NCBI GenBank assembly: GCA_900770705.1
Contig: CAAGLF010000082.1
Span: 1-30,258, forward strand
Direction: 5' to 3'
Origin: Bacteroidaceae bacterium
GTDB taxonomy: Bacteria > Bacteroidota > Bacteroidia > Bacteroidales > Bacteroidaceae
DNA length: 30,258 nt
In this document: piece after piece, positions 1-7,784 of the stretch
Numbering within the stretch: the first letter of the stretch is position 1
How the letters are laid out: the number at the start of each line of letters is the position of its first letter
Program-made: the position numbers and the translations under genes
Notes under the pieces: generated by a model
Told to the model about the DNA's origin: nothing
The model's input: the letters and a program-made list of their open reading frames with translations, nothing else
The model's database searches: none

Positions 1-203
1 GGATAGCTCATCCTTCCAAATAACTCCAAGTCCTTTTTGGGTATATCATCATCACCAGTCCAAAACATGGTATAGCCTTTTGGCAGAACAATGCTTTTAG
101 AGTCGGCACATTCTGGCAAAATGTACAAATCAGCGTTCATTCTTAGGACATGGTCTATTTTGGTCTGAACGCATTTTGCTATGTTATAACTAACTAATTT
201 CAT
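1..203 (-). CDS. Endonuclease/exonuclease/phosphatase-like protein, N-terminal fragment
   Basis: The gene reads leftward out of the window, so only the first 67 codons are visible. The protein begins MKLVSYNIAKC and continues with a helix containing KIDHVLRMNADLYILPEC. This matches the opening of the EEP (exonuclease III/DNase I-like) fold: a first strand with the metal-pocket Asn (SYNI), then a strand ending in the metal-binding Glu (LPE). EEP enzymes cut phosphodiester bonds in DNA, RNA or small molecules; the substrate cannot be told here. The start codon overlaps the stop of the upstream 63-aa ORF by one base (TAATG), suggesting coupled translation. Base composition is clearly more AT-rich than the genes further right, so acquisition is possible. 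The family call rests on a short stretch. Confidence 0.6.
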   Translation of the reverse strand, partial: MKLVSYNIAKCVQTKIDHVLRMNADLYILPECADSKSIVLPKGYTMFWTGDDDIPKKDLELFGRMSY

Positions 204-394
204 TACGATTCTTCTTTTGGTAATTTGTCATCATCATACTGATACCTTATACAGCATTTATTGGGGCCATTATATTTACTATCAATAGCAAGGAGTCCTG
301 TCGCTTTGAAATACAAACTTCCTTCTTTGGAGTAAAACACCTTATTATTTGGATGCACCTCAAAAGGTCTTGTTTCTGGCTTTTTGAGGTGCAT
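203..394 (-). CDS. Hypothetical 63-aa protein
   Basis: This small ORF begins at the ATG 8 nt downstream of the stop of the transglutaminase-like gene and ends in a one-base overlap with the EEP-type gene. The product begins MHLKKPETRPFEV and is polar, with a charged C-terminus (YDDDKLPKEES) and a paired Cys-Cys. There is no signal peptide or membrane segment. I do not recognise a family. The tight spacing on both sides supports it being real and translated with its neighbour. Its AT-richness, like that of the EEP gene, contrasts with the upstream envelope genes. The ATG was preferred over the longer upstream-open frame because that frame would overlap the 574-aa gene by about 150 nt. Confidence 0.45.
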   Translation of the reverse strand: MHLKKPETRPFEVHPNNKVFYSKEGSLYFKATGLLAIDSKYNGPNKCCIRYQYDDDKLPKEES

Positions 395-402
395 TTCATT
401 GC

Positions 403-2127
403 TTAGTATTTCAACATCTTCGGCGAAACACCGTTGAACATCGGCATTTGCATTCCTATGCTGGCTCCGATATAGGTGGGATCGCAGACGACATACTTCT
501 TTCCGCCCTGCATCAGGTAGGTACCGCTGACGTTGGGATCGGTGAAGCATACGGCAGTAGCCAGGTGGCCGGGATATTCGAGGTAGACCACATCGAGACC
601 CAGCAGCGAGCGCACCAGATAGGAGAAGAAGATGGAGCGGTCCTCACAGTCGTCCTTGGGATAGTAGAGCATTTCGTCGAGGAAGAAGGGCTTTTCGTAG
701 CCAAACTGCTCGTCGTCGGTGGCATAGGCAAATGCCTTCTGCACGAAAGTGAGCAGTGTCTGTACGGCCTGTTTCTCAGACTTTCCCTTGATGGCTTTCT
801 CGAATACGGGGAGGACTTCCTTTTGCAGCTTCTCGTCCATATCGTAGGCATAGTAGACATCGAAGTTGCACTGGGGATAGTCTTTCATCAGTTTGATTTT
901 GTTCTCGTCGACATTGACGGTGAGCTGAATGCCTCCCTGCTCCCATTTGCGCTGCACACGATGTGCCTTGAGCTTGGCCATATAGCGATAAACCATCTTC
1001 ACATCGTCCTTGGAACCTGCAAAGTTCTTGTCGTAAGTGGCCACGCTGAGCGACTGTGCCTTGACGTCGTCGAGAAGATAGTAGATGTCGCCGTCAAGCT
1101 CAAAGTAGAACTTGGCATAGAGCTGGTCCTTGATGGCGAGCATAAGGCTGAGGCGGTCGGGATCGTCTATACGGGCCAGTCGCGCCTTGTAACCGCTCTG
1201 TACGAGGATGAACATCTGCCAGAAGACCTGGGTATTCTTGTCACCGGGCGCCAGTCGCCGGGAGACATCCCGGCAGAGAAGGTAGTAGTCCCAGTCGGTG
1301 AGTTTCATCTCCTTGCGAAGCGTCTGACAGTCCTTGACGAGGGGCTCGTAGTCCTTCGTGCAGACCGTTCCCCAGGCGTCGGCAATGGCATTCTCGTCGA
1401 TTTTCGACAGGCTGACGGCTCCAGTCAGGCGGTTGTCTACGTAGCAGGATGTGCCATAATAGTCCACCTTCATTCCGTCGGCCTTGGAAAGCGTGGGTCC
1501 ATCAATGGCTGCCACGACGGGCGCTACGGGACTGGTGGGCGAAGCTACGGGAGTCGAGGGCACCGCGGGGCTGACAGGACTGGCAGGCTGCACAGGCACT
1601 GCCGGTGACGTGGGTTTCTCCGGTTTCGCAGGCTGGGTAGGTTTGGCGGGCTGAGCCGGTTTTTCCGGTTTCGCAGGCGTAGCAGGCTTTACCGGAGTGG
1701 CTGGCGTAACGGGCTTCGCAGGTACCGTCGGCTTCACGGGGGTCGCAGGCTGAGCCGGCGTCTCAGGTTTGGCGGGAACCGTCGGCTGCACCGGAGTGGC
1801 GGGTGCCTTGGAAGGCGGTGCGGGCAGATTGACAACTTCCCCCACTGGTATTTCCTCCGGCTTCGGGTTCTTGGCCTTCGGGTCGGCTACGGTAGGCTTG
1901 ACGGGCTTCGGCTTGACGGGAACGGGCTTGGGTTTGGCCAACTCATAGTCGGTCCAACGCGTACGCAGGAACTCCATAAATTCCTTATCCCGAGCATTCT
2001 TGAAGTCGTCAAACTGCTGGTTGATCCGCTTCTCGAAGTCCTCGAAACTTTCCTGTTTGATTTGCGCGGTGGTAGAAGTCGTGGTCAGAAGGCCAAACAA
2101 AGGCAGCAAAAACAATCGTCTGTCCAT
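403..2127 (-). CDS. Secreted transglutaminase-like protein with Pro/Ala/Lys-rich linker
   Basis: The 574-aa product has an N-terminal signal peptide (MDRRLFLLPLFGLL..., cleavage likely before QIKQ). A charged helical stretch follows, then a long low-complexity linker (about residues 67-207) of PAKP/TPVKP/PAQP units. The C-terminal part looks like a transglutaminase/papain-like fold. A Cys in DDCEDRS (C494), a His in PGHLATAV (H521) and an Asp in VCDPTY (D549) are spaced as a Cys-His-Asp triad. Such domains in Bacteroidales act in the periplasm or outside the cell as peptidases or acyl-transferases; the substrate is unknown. The Pro-rich linker could span the periplasm or a polymer layer, which is inference. 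It is the last of a trio with two LPP20-type genes, about 180 nt after the lipoprotein gene, with an inverted repeat in the gap. Confidence 0.75.
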   Translation of the reverse strand: MDRRLFLLPLFGLLTTTSTTAQIKQESFEDFEKRINQQFDDFKNARDKEFMEFLRTRWTDYELAKPKPVPVKPKPVKPTVADPKAKNPKPEEIPVGEVVNLPAPPSKAPATPVQPTVPAKPETPAQPATPVKPTVPAKPVTPATPVKPATPAKPEKPAQPAKPTQPAKPEKPTSPAVPVQPASPVSPAVPSTPVASPTSPVAPVVAAIDGPTLSKADGMKVDYYGTSCYVDNRLTGAVSLSKIDENAIADAWGTVCTKDYEPLVKDCQTLRKEMKLTDWDYYLLCRDVSRRLAPGDKNTQVFWQMFILVQSGYKARLARIDDPDRLSLMLAIKDQLYAKFYFELDGDIYYLLDDVKAQSLSVATYDKNFAGSKDDVKMVYRYMAKLKAHRVQRKWEQGGIQLTVNVDENKIKLMKDYPQCNFDVYYAYDMDEKLQKEVLPVFEKAIKGKSEKQAVQTLLTFVQKAFAYATDDEQFGYEKPFFLDEMLYYPKDDCEDRSIFFSYLVRSLLGLDVVYLEYPGHLATAVCFTDPNVSGTYLMQGGKKYVVCDPTYIGASIGMQMPMFNGVSPKMLKY

Positions 2128-2170
2128 CTTGATTTCTGTTTGAGGTTATTGGTTCGAAAGTAATAATGAT

Positions 2171-2276
2171 TAGGAGTTAGAAATTGGGAGTTGCTATGGC
2201 TACTGGCGAGCCTGCGTGGTGGAAGCGATGCGACATTTGGCACAGCCACCTCTTAACTCCAAATTCCTAACTCCTA
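2171..2276. repeat. 22-nt imperfect inverted repeat in intergenic gap
   Basis: Arms at 2171-2192 and 2255-2276 are reverse complements apart from three mismatches, and both are made of TAGGAGTTAG/AACTCC-like units. They enclose 62 nt that are GC-richer than the arms. The arms resemble short TTAGGAGTTAGGAGTT-type dispersed repeats of bacterial genomes. It lies between the LPP20 lipoprotein gene and the transglutaminase-like gene. In RNA it could fold into a long stem that attenuates or processes the operon transcript. No T-run follows either arm, so it is not a standard terminator. Confidence 0.7.
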
Positions 2277-2310
2277 ACAAAAGATTTGCTTCTTGTCAAA
2301 GAAAGCCGGC

Positions 2311-2865
2311 TTACTTGTTGACTTCCTTCTCGAGAACCTTACGGTAGTTGGCGGCGTCGAAGTCGCTCTTCAACTGTGCGTCCTCCTGAGCTGCGGCGGC
2401 AATCTTGTCCATCAGTTCCTTCAAGGACATCTCAAGACAGATGTAGTACTTATACTTGTTGGCCGGCGTCTTGAAAGTGTCCTCGCAGATAGTCTTGCAG
2501 TTGCGAAGCGTCTGCTTCACTGCCACCATAGACATATCCTCGAAGCGCTGTACGCTGGAGGAAGCGTCGTCCTGCACGTAAGTCTTGGCATAGTTCTCGT
2601 TGCAACGCTTTACAAGCGCTTCGATCTTCTGTGCCATCATTGCCTGAGCCTGCGTCAGTGCCATCGACTGGGCCGTGTTGTAGATGGAGCTTTCGCCGAA
2701 AGTGCTCACGCGTACGTATTCGTCGTTATCCTGGAAGGAGGGACCGGAGCAGGGAATGGTGATACGCTGTTCGCCAGCACCGGATACGACTTCTTTGGAA
2801 CCTCCACCACAGGAGGAGAGAGCTACGACTGCCAATGCAGCCACAAACATTTTAAGAGTTTTCAT
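2311..2865 (-). CDS. LPP20-type lipoprotein
   Basis: The 184-aa protein has a classic lipoprotein signal: MKTLKMF, a hydrophobic core, then LSSC with Cys19 as the lipidated residue, followed by GGGS. The mature part is a single compact alpha/beta region with helix-rich AQAMMAQKIEALVKRCNENY, as in LPP20/LPP20-like lipoproteins. It should be anchored in an outer-membrane leaflet. The family has no well-defined activity; members often occur with CsgG-like or envelope assembly proteins. It lies 28 nt after the 620-aa gene, which also starts with an LPP20-like domain, so the two probably share a transcript and may form a complex (inference). The ATG at 2865 gives exactly the lipoprotein signal, which fixes the start. 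Confidence 0.7.
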   Translation of the reverse strand: MKTLKMFVAALAVVALSSCGGGSKEVVSGAGEQRITIPCSGPSFQDNDEYVRVSTFGESSIYNTAQSMALTQAQAMMAQKIEALVKRCNENYAKTYVQDDASSSVQRFEDMSMVAVKQTLRNCKTICEDTFKTPANKYKYYICLEMSLKELMDKIAAAAQEDAQLKSDFDAANYRKVLEKEVNK

Positions 2866-2893
2866 ACGATAAAAAATTATTGAATGGATAAAA

Positions 2894-4756
2894 TTATTTC
2901 AGATTCCGAAGCTTGAGCGTGTTCTTGTTATATTCAAGGCTCAACATCGGCACGTTTTCCAATCGGTCGTACGAGAGGACGAACTTGGTGGGCACCTCCG
3001 GCACGATAGTGGCATCCACATCGTAGGAGTTCTCACTGGAGCCCAACTTCATCTTGAGCACCTTCTGCCCTTCTCCGTCCTGATTGACCAAAGACAGGTT
3101 GTAATAATACAGATGGAGCTTGAAATCCTTATTCGTACGGTTCTCCACGCGCAGATTGACGAGCGTCTGCTCATTGACATGACGCAAGGATTCGAACACC
3201 ACGAAGATACCGGGAGCTATCTCGCCCTCTATGGCCGCAGGCTCGGCTGCAGGCTGCGGTTCGGGCACGGCAGGCTTCGCAGGCTCTGCCGGGCGTTCGG
3301 GCACCGTGGGCATCAAGGGGGCCACCGGCGGCGTCACCTCTACGGGCGGCGCCGGTTGTACTTCGGGCTCGGGCACGGCAGGCTGCACGTCATCGCAGAT
3401 AGGCTGTGCTCCCGCGGGGATTTCGAGGTGTATCTTGTTGAGACGTGCGGGCAACTCCCTGTTGACGCGCTTGGACATCTCTCTTGCGGCCGCGGAGCGC
3501 TTCTGCTCGGCATTTTTCGAGTCTTCAACGAGGGTCTTCACCTGATCTACAGAGTAGCGGAGCACCTCGGAGGCGGTGTAGTTGTTGAGCACGACAAGTG
3601 AGAGGGTGCCATAGGTTTCCCGCAACGGATAGAGACCGCCGTCGACGGTGCCGGCTTGCTGGAACTGGGTATCGATCCGTACCACGGCGTCAGCTTGACA
3701 ACGATCTTCCACAATGTCAAAGTACTTTTGCGTCAGGATATTGCGGATAGGAGCCGTGAGTGTGGGGAATTCCTCGTTGCGGACATCCATCCAGGCCTTC
3801 ATTCTGCCGCCGGAGAGATTGAGTGTCACGCTGGCCGAGGGCAAGGAGGCTGCTATCTTGTCGCGAAGTACGGGCACCAGCGTCTTCAGCGCGTCCGAAG
3901 CGATGGTAATGCGCACTTGCTGCAGGGGAAGCTTGGAAGTGATGGTGGTCACGGAGAAATGGGTAGTACCCGTATAGTCTGTCACGTCGGGAGTAGTAAG
4001 TTCACCCTCGCCTTTGACAAATTCAGCGTGTACGGGAATGCCTTGCAGCGCCACACCGCCGCGACTGACGCAGGCATAGATAGGTTCGGGCACAGGCTGG
4101 AACGTTCTGGCGGCCACAGACTGCACATTCGTCGTGATGGCCAGTCCGCTGAACACATTCAGCAGCGCGTTGTACAACTCCCGGCCGACATCGATGGTCT
4201 GATCGCCGTATTTGCAGGCGAGACTCTGGTGGAGTATGGGTTCCACAACGGCCAGACCTTGGGTATAAAGGTCGGCGGCCTTCACCAGTTCGCCTTGCTC
4301 CGTGGCCTGGCGGCCTTTGATGAAGAAATCGAAGGCGGCCTTCACGAGACGCTCGCGCCGGGCTTTCTGAAAGGCTTCATAGTCGGCTTCCGAGAGTTCA
4401 TAGTACACCCAGTATTCTTCGTCGTTCTGCCAACTGGTGACGAACTTGACGTTGGTCAGTTCGTCCCGCGTCTTCACCTGCACGGCCTTCTCGAAAGACT
4501 GGTAATCCTCCGTCTTGTTCAGCACGTTGTGCAGCAAAGAGGCGCTGGACACCTCTACGTGTATTTGCTCCAATATGGTGGTGATGGCTCTCAGACGGGC
4601 TGTCTCGGCATAATTTTCCTCCGACTTCGGCGTCATTACTATACCTGTATAATACCCCGCCTTGCTCGGCGAGCGTAAAACCCATATCGGCTTGTCCTGC
4701 GCCATCAGTTGAAGCACGGACAGGAGGGAAATGAAAAGAAGTAGCGTCTTTCTCAT
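2894..4756 (-). CDS. Large secreted LPP20-like multidomain protein
   Basis: The 620-aa product has a signal peptide cleaved about residue 19 (LQLMA-QDK). Residues ~22-150 resemble the LPP20 fold (KPIWV...YYTGI...ARLRAITTILEQI...YWVYYELSEADYEAF). A helical segment (~150-200) and an Ig-like stretch (~225-300; PVHAEFVKGEGELTTPDVTDYTGTTHFS) follow. Next is an alpha/beta part resembling repeats seen in CsgG/LPP20 proteins (~320-440), then a Pro/Ala/Glu linker (~455-515) and a C-terminal beta domain (VNLRVENRTNKDFKLHLYYYNLSLV). It is first in the trio with the LPP20 lipoprotein and transglutaminase-like gene. A TAnnTTTG box about 95 nt upstream fits its promoter. The shared Pro-rich linkers of the first and third genes suggest the same cell-surface location. 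The function is unknown. Confidence 0.65.
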   Translation of the reverse strand: MRKTLLLFISLLSVLQLMAQDKPIWVLRSPSKAGYYTGIVMTPKSEENYAETARLRAITTILEQIHVEVSSASLLHNVLNKTEDYQSFEKAVQVKTRDELTNVKFVTSWQNDEEYWVYYELSEADYEAFQKARRERLVKAAFDFFIKGRQATEQGELVKAADLYTQGLAVVEPILHQSLACKYGDQTIDVGRELYNALLNVFSGLAITTNVQSVAARTFQPVPEPIYACVSRGGVALQGIPVHAEFVKGEGELTTPDVTDYTGTTHFSVTTITSKLPLQQVRITIASDALKTLVPVLRDKIAASLPSASVTLNLSGGRMKAWMDVRNEEFPTLTAPIRNILTQKYFDIVEDRCQADAVVRIDTQFQQAGTVDGGLYPLRETYGTLSLVVLNNYTASEVLRYSVDQVKTLVEDSKNAEQKRSAAAREMSKRVNRELPARLNKIHLEIPAGAQPICDDVQPAVPEPEVQPAPPVEVTPPVAPLMPTVPERPAEPAKPAVPEPQPAAEPAAIEGEIAPGIFVVFESLRHVNEQTLVNLRVENRTNKDFKLHLYYYNLSLVNQDGEGQKVLKMKLGSSENSYDVDATIVPEVPTKFVLSYDRLENVPMLSLEYNKNTLKLRNLK

Positions 4757-4851
4757 AGCGTTTACTCATTATATATTATAGGGAAGCGCTGCCGCTTATC
4801 ATCTTGCCTTATTCCGACAAAAGATTCAGCCCACACACGCGACTTCGTGGG

Positions 4852-4859
4852 CAAATTTA
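4852..4859 (-). promoter_or_regulatory. Bacteroidota-type -7 box for the envelope trio
   Basis: On the minus strand this reads TAAATTTG, a perfect TAnnTTTG. T/G-rich DNA with TTTG lies upstream, though at shorter than usual spacing for a -33 element. The leader would be about 90 nt. The first transcribed bases can fold as a GCCCAC/GTGGGC hairpin (4829-4852). Confidence 0.5.
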
Positions 4860-5014
4860 TAGAAAAAAACAAACAAAGGATAGTTTTTATTAATAAAATT
4901 GTGCTTTTCGGCCTCTTTACACGCTTTTCACCCTCGTAAAGATTCTATTTCGGTCCCAAAAAGAAACTCGAGGAGGGTTGTTTAATTTTTTAGGAACGCC
5001 ATACAGCCGCTGCC

Positions 5015-6397
5015 TTACGGCTCCGTGAGAGCACGACAGACGGCGTCCTGGATGTTTTTTCCCACCTGGGCACGCCGGACGCCCTGATTGATGATGGCAA
5101 AGGCCAGAATATGGCCATCGGCAGCCGTGCAATAGCCTGACAGCGAGCTGACTCCGGTCACTGTGCCCGTCTTGGCCCGTACGTTGTGGGCGGCAGCCGT
5201 TCCCCGCAGGCGCTTGCGGAGTGTTCCGTCGGCACCAGCTTCAGGCAGTGAGGGCAAAAGATGGCGATAAATGTCCGGATGTTGGTAGGCATAGCGTAAA
5301 AAGGCGACCAGCAGCTCAGGAGAAAGATAATTGTAGAGGGAAAGGCCGCTGCCGTCCGCCATTTGATAGTCGGCAGGGTCAAAACCCATTTGCCGCACCA
5401 AGGCATTAATTTCCGCAACGGCCTCCCGCCGGGTGGCAAAGGGCTTGCGGCTACGGGCGGCCAACTGATAGAACATCGACTCCGCATAATAGTTGTTGCT
5501 CTCCTTCATCATCGTCAGCAGCACGGCATCTATGGAGCGCTGGCGCACGCAAATCTCGCGGGTATCCGTCGTAGACTGCCCTGTGCGCCACACCCCGAGT
5601 ATAGACAGGGAGTCGTCTGCCAGCACCTCGGCCATTCGCCTGCGGAAGTGGGTGCCACCCTCATAGAGCAGGGGTGTAAGCGGCAGTTTCCCGTCGTCCC
5701 AACACCAGCCCCAGCCCCAACGGAGCGTATCCTTCATACTAATGTCGAGCACCACGTCGCCCGTAATGGCTCTGACGCCCTCGCGGCGCAGCGCACGGGA
5801 AAAAGCCTGCATATCCACGGCTGAAAACAGAGGGTCGTAGCCTGCCCGGACGATAATGTTGCCACAAAGCAGACTGTCCTCCATCGTGCCCTCAAGCAGC
5901 AGGGAGGTACGGTAGGAATAGTCCGTCCCCAGACGGTCGAGCGCCGTGACAGCCGTGACAATCTTCTGGCAAGACGCCGGCCGGAGCGTCTGCCGATGGC
6001 CGAACTCGTAGATAGGCCGGTCTTCCGTGAGGTCGTACACAAATAGTCCCAACTGCGTGCGTTCCAGCACGGGGTCGCCCACAATACTGTCCAGCCTGCA
6101 TACCAGTACTGCCGTCAGGCTGTCCGCGTCGACGCAGGCCGCCGGACGCAACGCCGCCGGAGCCGGGGCGACCTCGGCCGGCAGCGTGTCTTCCGGCGCT
6201 GCGAAATAATCGTCGGGCGCCTGTGCCACAGCGTTCAGTGCCGGCAGAAAACCCAGCAGCGACAAGCGCAGAAACTTCTGCGGACTTAGGAAAAATTTCT
6301 GCCGCAGTACGAAAAATTTCCGGGCCTGTTCTGAAAATTTCTGCCGCAGTTCTGAAAGGGAGGTTCGTGGAACGTTCATCGGGGACATTTGTACCAT
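5015..6397 (-). CDS. dacB: D-alanyl-D-alanine carboxypeptidase/endopeptidase, PBP4 type (S13)
   Basis: A periplasmic penicillin-binding protein that trims or cleaves peptidoglycan cross-links. From the ATG at 6397 (460 aa) the three active-site motifs are in order: SxxK as SCQK (142-145), SxN as SNN (300-302) and KTG (409-411). All catalytic residues are present, and the length fits the family. The N-terminus is odd. About 35 residues before the hydrophobic core (LRLSLLGFLPALNAVAQ) are encoded by tandem units of the dispersed palindromic repeat and read as RQKF/ARKFF/RQKFF/PQKF. The start is uncertain: TTG 6409 lies in a terminator T-run, ATGs occur at 6397, 6388 and 6379, and a CTG/TTG nearer the core would give a very short signal. 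Terminator 6408-6438 separates it from ompH. Confidence 0.88.
   Translation of the reverse strand: MVQMSPMNVPRTSLSELRQKFSEQARKFFVLRQKFFLSPQKFLRLSLLGFLPALNAVAQAPDDYFAAPEDTLPAEVAPAPAALRPAACVDADSLTAVLVCRLDSIVGDPVLERTQLGLFVYDLTEDRPIYEFGHRQTLRPASCQKIVTAVTALDRLGTDYSYRTSLLLEGTMEDSLLCGNIIVRAGYDPLFSAVDMQAFSRALRREGVRAITGDVVLDISMKDTLRWGWGWCWDDGKLPLTPLLYEGGTHFRRRMAEVLADDSLSILGVWRTGQSTTDTREICVRQRSIDAVLLTMMKESNNYYAESMFYQLAARSRKPFATRREAVAEINALVRQMGFDPADYQMADGSGLSLYNYLSPELLVAFLRYAYQHPDIYRHLLPSLPEAGADGTLRKRLRGTAAAHNVRAKTGTVTGVSSLSGYCTAADGHILAFAIINQGVRRAQVGKNIQDAVCRALTEP
6266..6358. repeat. Dispersed GC/AT-alternating repeat, copy 1 (inside dacB 5' end)
   Basis: About four units in which CTGCGGCAG or GGCCCGG cores alternate with GAAATTTTTC-like AT blocks, roughly 22 nt apart. 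The same building blocks recur at 7694-7760, 10499-10580, 13794-13868 and 16872-16940. This copy is in frame with dacB and codes for its Lys/Phe-rich signal-peptide n-region. Confidence 0.75.
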
Positions 6398-6407
6398 CGT
6401 GGGAAAC

Positions 6408-6438
6408 AAAAAAGGGAGACGCAGCCGGGCCGCGTCTC
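6408..6438 (-). terminator. Rho-independent terminator after the ompH pair
   Basis: On the minus strand GAGACGC and GCGTCTC arms (6432-6438 and 6416-6422) enclose a 9-nt GC-rich loop, followed by CC and six Ts (6413-6408). It sits 22 nt after the ompH stop and just before the dacB start candidates, so dacB needs its own promoter or read-through. Confidence 0.8.
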
Positions 6439-6460
6439 TCTCCTTAACAGTAGAAACGAT

Positions 6461-7000
6461 TTATTTGCCGGGGCGCGCAGCGGCTACACCCGATATACCG
6501 AGCTTGGCCAGCACCTGTGCGGTCACGTCTTCCGTCAGAGCGTCGTTGAAGAAGATGAGGTTGGCCTGAGCGGCGGTCTTGTCGAAAATGGCGGTATAGC
6601 CACCCTCCTTGGCAAGTGCCGTCACCGTGTCGACAACCTTCTGCTGAATGGGGTTCATCTTGGTGTTTTTGGCTTCTTCAAAGGCCTTGGAATTGTCTTC
6701 GCCGGCCTGCTGATAACGCTGATAGAGGTCCTGGAGCTCCTGCTCGCGACGCTGGCGGATGTTGGCAGGCGTCTGCTCGTTGACCTCGGCCTTGTACTTG
6801 TCGGCCTTGGTCTGAAGTTCTTTCTGCATCTCCTGAAGGTCTGCGTCAAACTTCTTGGCCATTTCCTCCAGCTGGGTCTGAGCCGTCTTGTATTCGGGCA
6901 GAGACTGTACCACCTGGGCAAAATCGAATTGAGCGAACTTCTGCGCACTCAGTGTCAGCGGTGCAAGAAGAAGCACCCACATCAAAATTTTCTTCGTCAT
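6461..7000 (-). CDS. ompH: OmpH/Skp-family periplasmic chaperone
   Basis: The 179-aa protein has a signal peptide (MTKKILMWVLLLAPLTLSAQ) followed by KFAQFDFAQVVQSLPEYKTAQ, the typical OmpH/Skp opening strand and helix. A long charged coiled coil follows (residues ~40-125, with DADLQEMQKELQTKADKYKAEV). The C-terminal strands return to the trimer body (YTAIFDKTAAQANLIFFNDALTEDV). Skp trimers hold unfolded outer-membrane proteins in the periplasm on their way to BamA. It is the second of two tandem ompH paralogues after bamA, 81 nt after the first, and it ends in a strong terminator. The small C-terminal ISGVAAARPGK tail is not seen in the paralogue. Confidence 0.9.
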   Translation of the reverse strand: MTKKILMWVLLLAPLTLSAQKFAQFDFAQVVQSLPEYKTAQTQLEEMAKKFDADLQEMQKELQTKADKYKAEVNEQTPANIRQRREQELQDLYQRYQQAGEDNSKAFEEAKNTKMNPIQQKVVDTVTALAKEGGYTAIFDKTAAQANLIFFNDALTEDVTAQVLAKLGISGVAAARPGK

Positions 7001-7081
7001 CTTGTTTTGTTGTTTTTAATGGATATTGTGTTGTTTGGAATTCGTTTTCCGATATGTCTCCCAGCCACGCCAGACGCCACT

Positions 7082-7597
7082 TTAGCGGTCATAGCCGAGT
7101 TTGGAGAGCACTTCGTTGCTGATGTCTATGCTGGGGGAGGCAAAGATAATGCCATTGTCGCTCGCACGGTCGAGTATCAACTGGAAACCACGCTGCTGGG
7201 CAATCGACTTGACGGCATTGTAAATTTCATCCTGGATAGGCTCGACCAGAGAGACGCGCTTCTTGTACAATTCGCCCTCAGGGCCGAAGTACTTCTTCTT
7301 CAAGTCGCTCGCTTCTTTCTCCTTCGCAACGATAGCTTGTTCCCGCTCCTTCTTCTGGGACTCGCTGAGGAACACCACTTCGTTCTGGTAATTCTTATAG
7401 AGCGTCTTGGCTTCGTTGTCGACTGCCTCGACCTCCGCCTGCCACTTCTTCGAAGTCTGGTTGAGCTGTTCGTTCGCCCGCTCGTAGGCCGGTATGTTGC
7501 TCATTATGTACTCCATATCGACCAAAGCGAACTTCTGGGAAAACGCCGTGGCGGCAAATGTGCAGGCCAGGGCGACGATGAAAAATAACTTCTTCAT
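7082..7597 (-). CDS. ompH: OmpH/Skp-family periplasmic chaperone
   Basis: This 171-aa Skp-like protein starts at the ATG at 7597, which gives a proper signal peptide (MKKLFFIVALACTFAATAFSQ); the longer open frame upstream adds a non-signal Arg-rich stretch and is rejected. Then come KFALVDMEYIMSNIPAYERAN, the coiled-coil arms (WQAEVEAVDNEAKTLYKNYQ...EREQAIVAKEKEASDLKKKYF) and the closing strands (FQLILDRASDNGIIFASPSIDIS). It acts as a periplasmic holdase for outer-membrane proteins. It lies between bamA and the second ompH, the usual Bacteroidetes order. About 190 nt with a dispersed repeat separate it from bamA. Confidence 0.9.
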   Translation of the reverse strand: MKKLFFIVALACTFAATAFSQKFALVDMEYIMSNIPAYERANEQLNQTSKKWQAEVEAVDNEAKTLYKNYQNEVVFLSESQKKEREQAIVAKEKEASDLKKKYFGPEGELYKKRVSLVEPIQDEIYNAVKSIAQQRGFQLILDRASDNGIIFASPSIDISNEVLSKLGYDR

Positions 7598-7693
7598 AGC
7601 TTGTGTCTTTATCGTCCTCCACCGTCGGGATGGCTCCTTCAGTAAGCGGAGGGCGCGGGTTTGCTGGTTGGGCCGCATAGCTCCGTGGAACTA

Positions 7694-7760
7694 TTGCGGC
7701 GAAAGTTTTAACTACAAGGCCGGAAAAAAAATTATTTCCGAGGAAATTTTTCCTATCGCC
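7694..7760. repeat. Dispersed GC/AT-alternating repeat, copy 2
   Basis: Lies between bamA and ompH. It contains GCGGCGAAAG, AAGGCCGG and GAGGAAATTTTTCC blocks in the same alternating pattern as the other copies, but is more decayed. Confidence 0.6.
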
Positions 7761-7784
7761 GACCTTTTGCTTGCTGTCTGCCTT

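Noticed and set aside
448..1608. 386-aa plus-strand frame opposite the transglutaminase-like gene
   Set aside because: Shadow frame; Val/Gly/His-rich composition and no domain.
3656..4678. 340-aa plus-strand frame opposite the 620-aa gene
   Set aside because: Shadow of a GC-rich gene; no signal peptide or recognisable motif.
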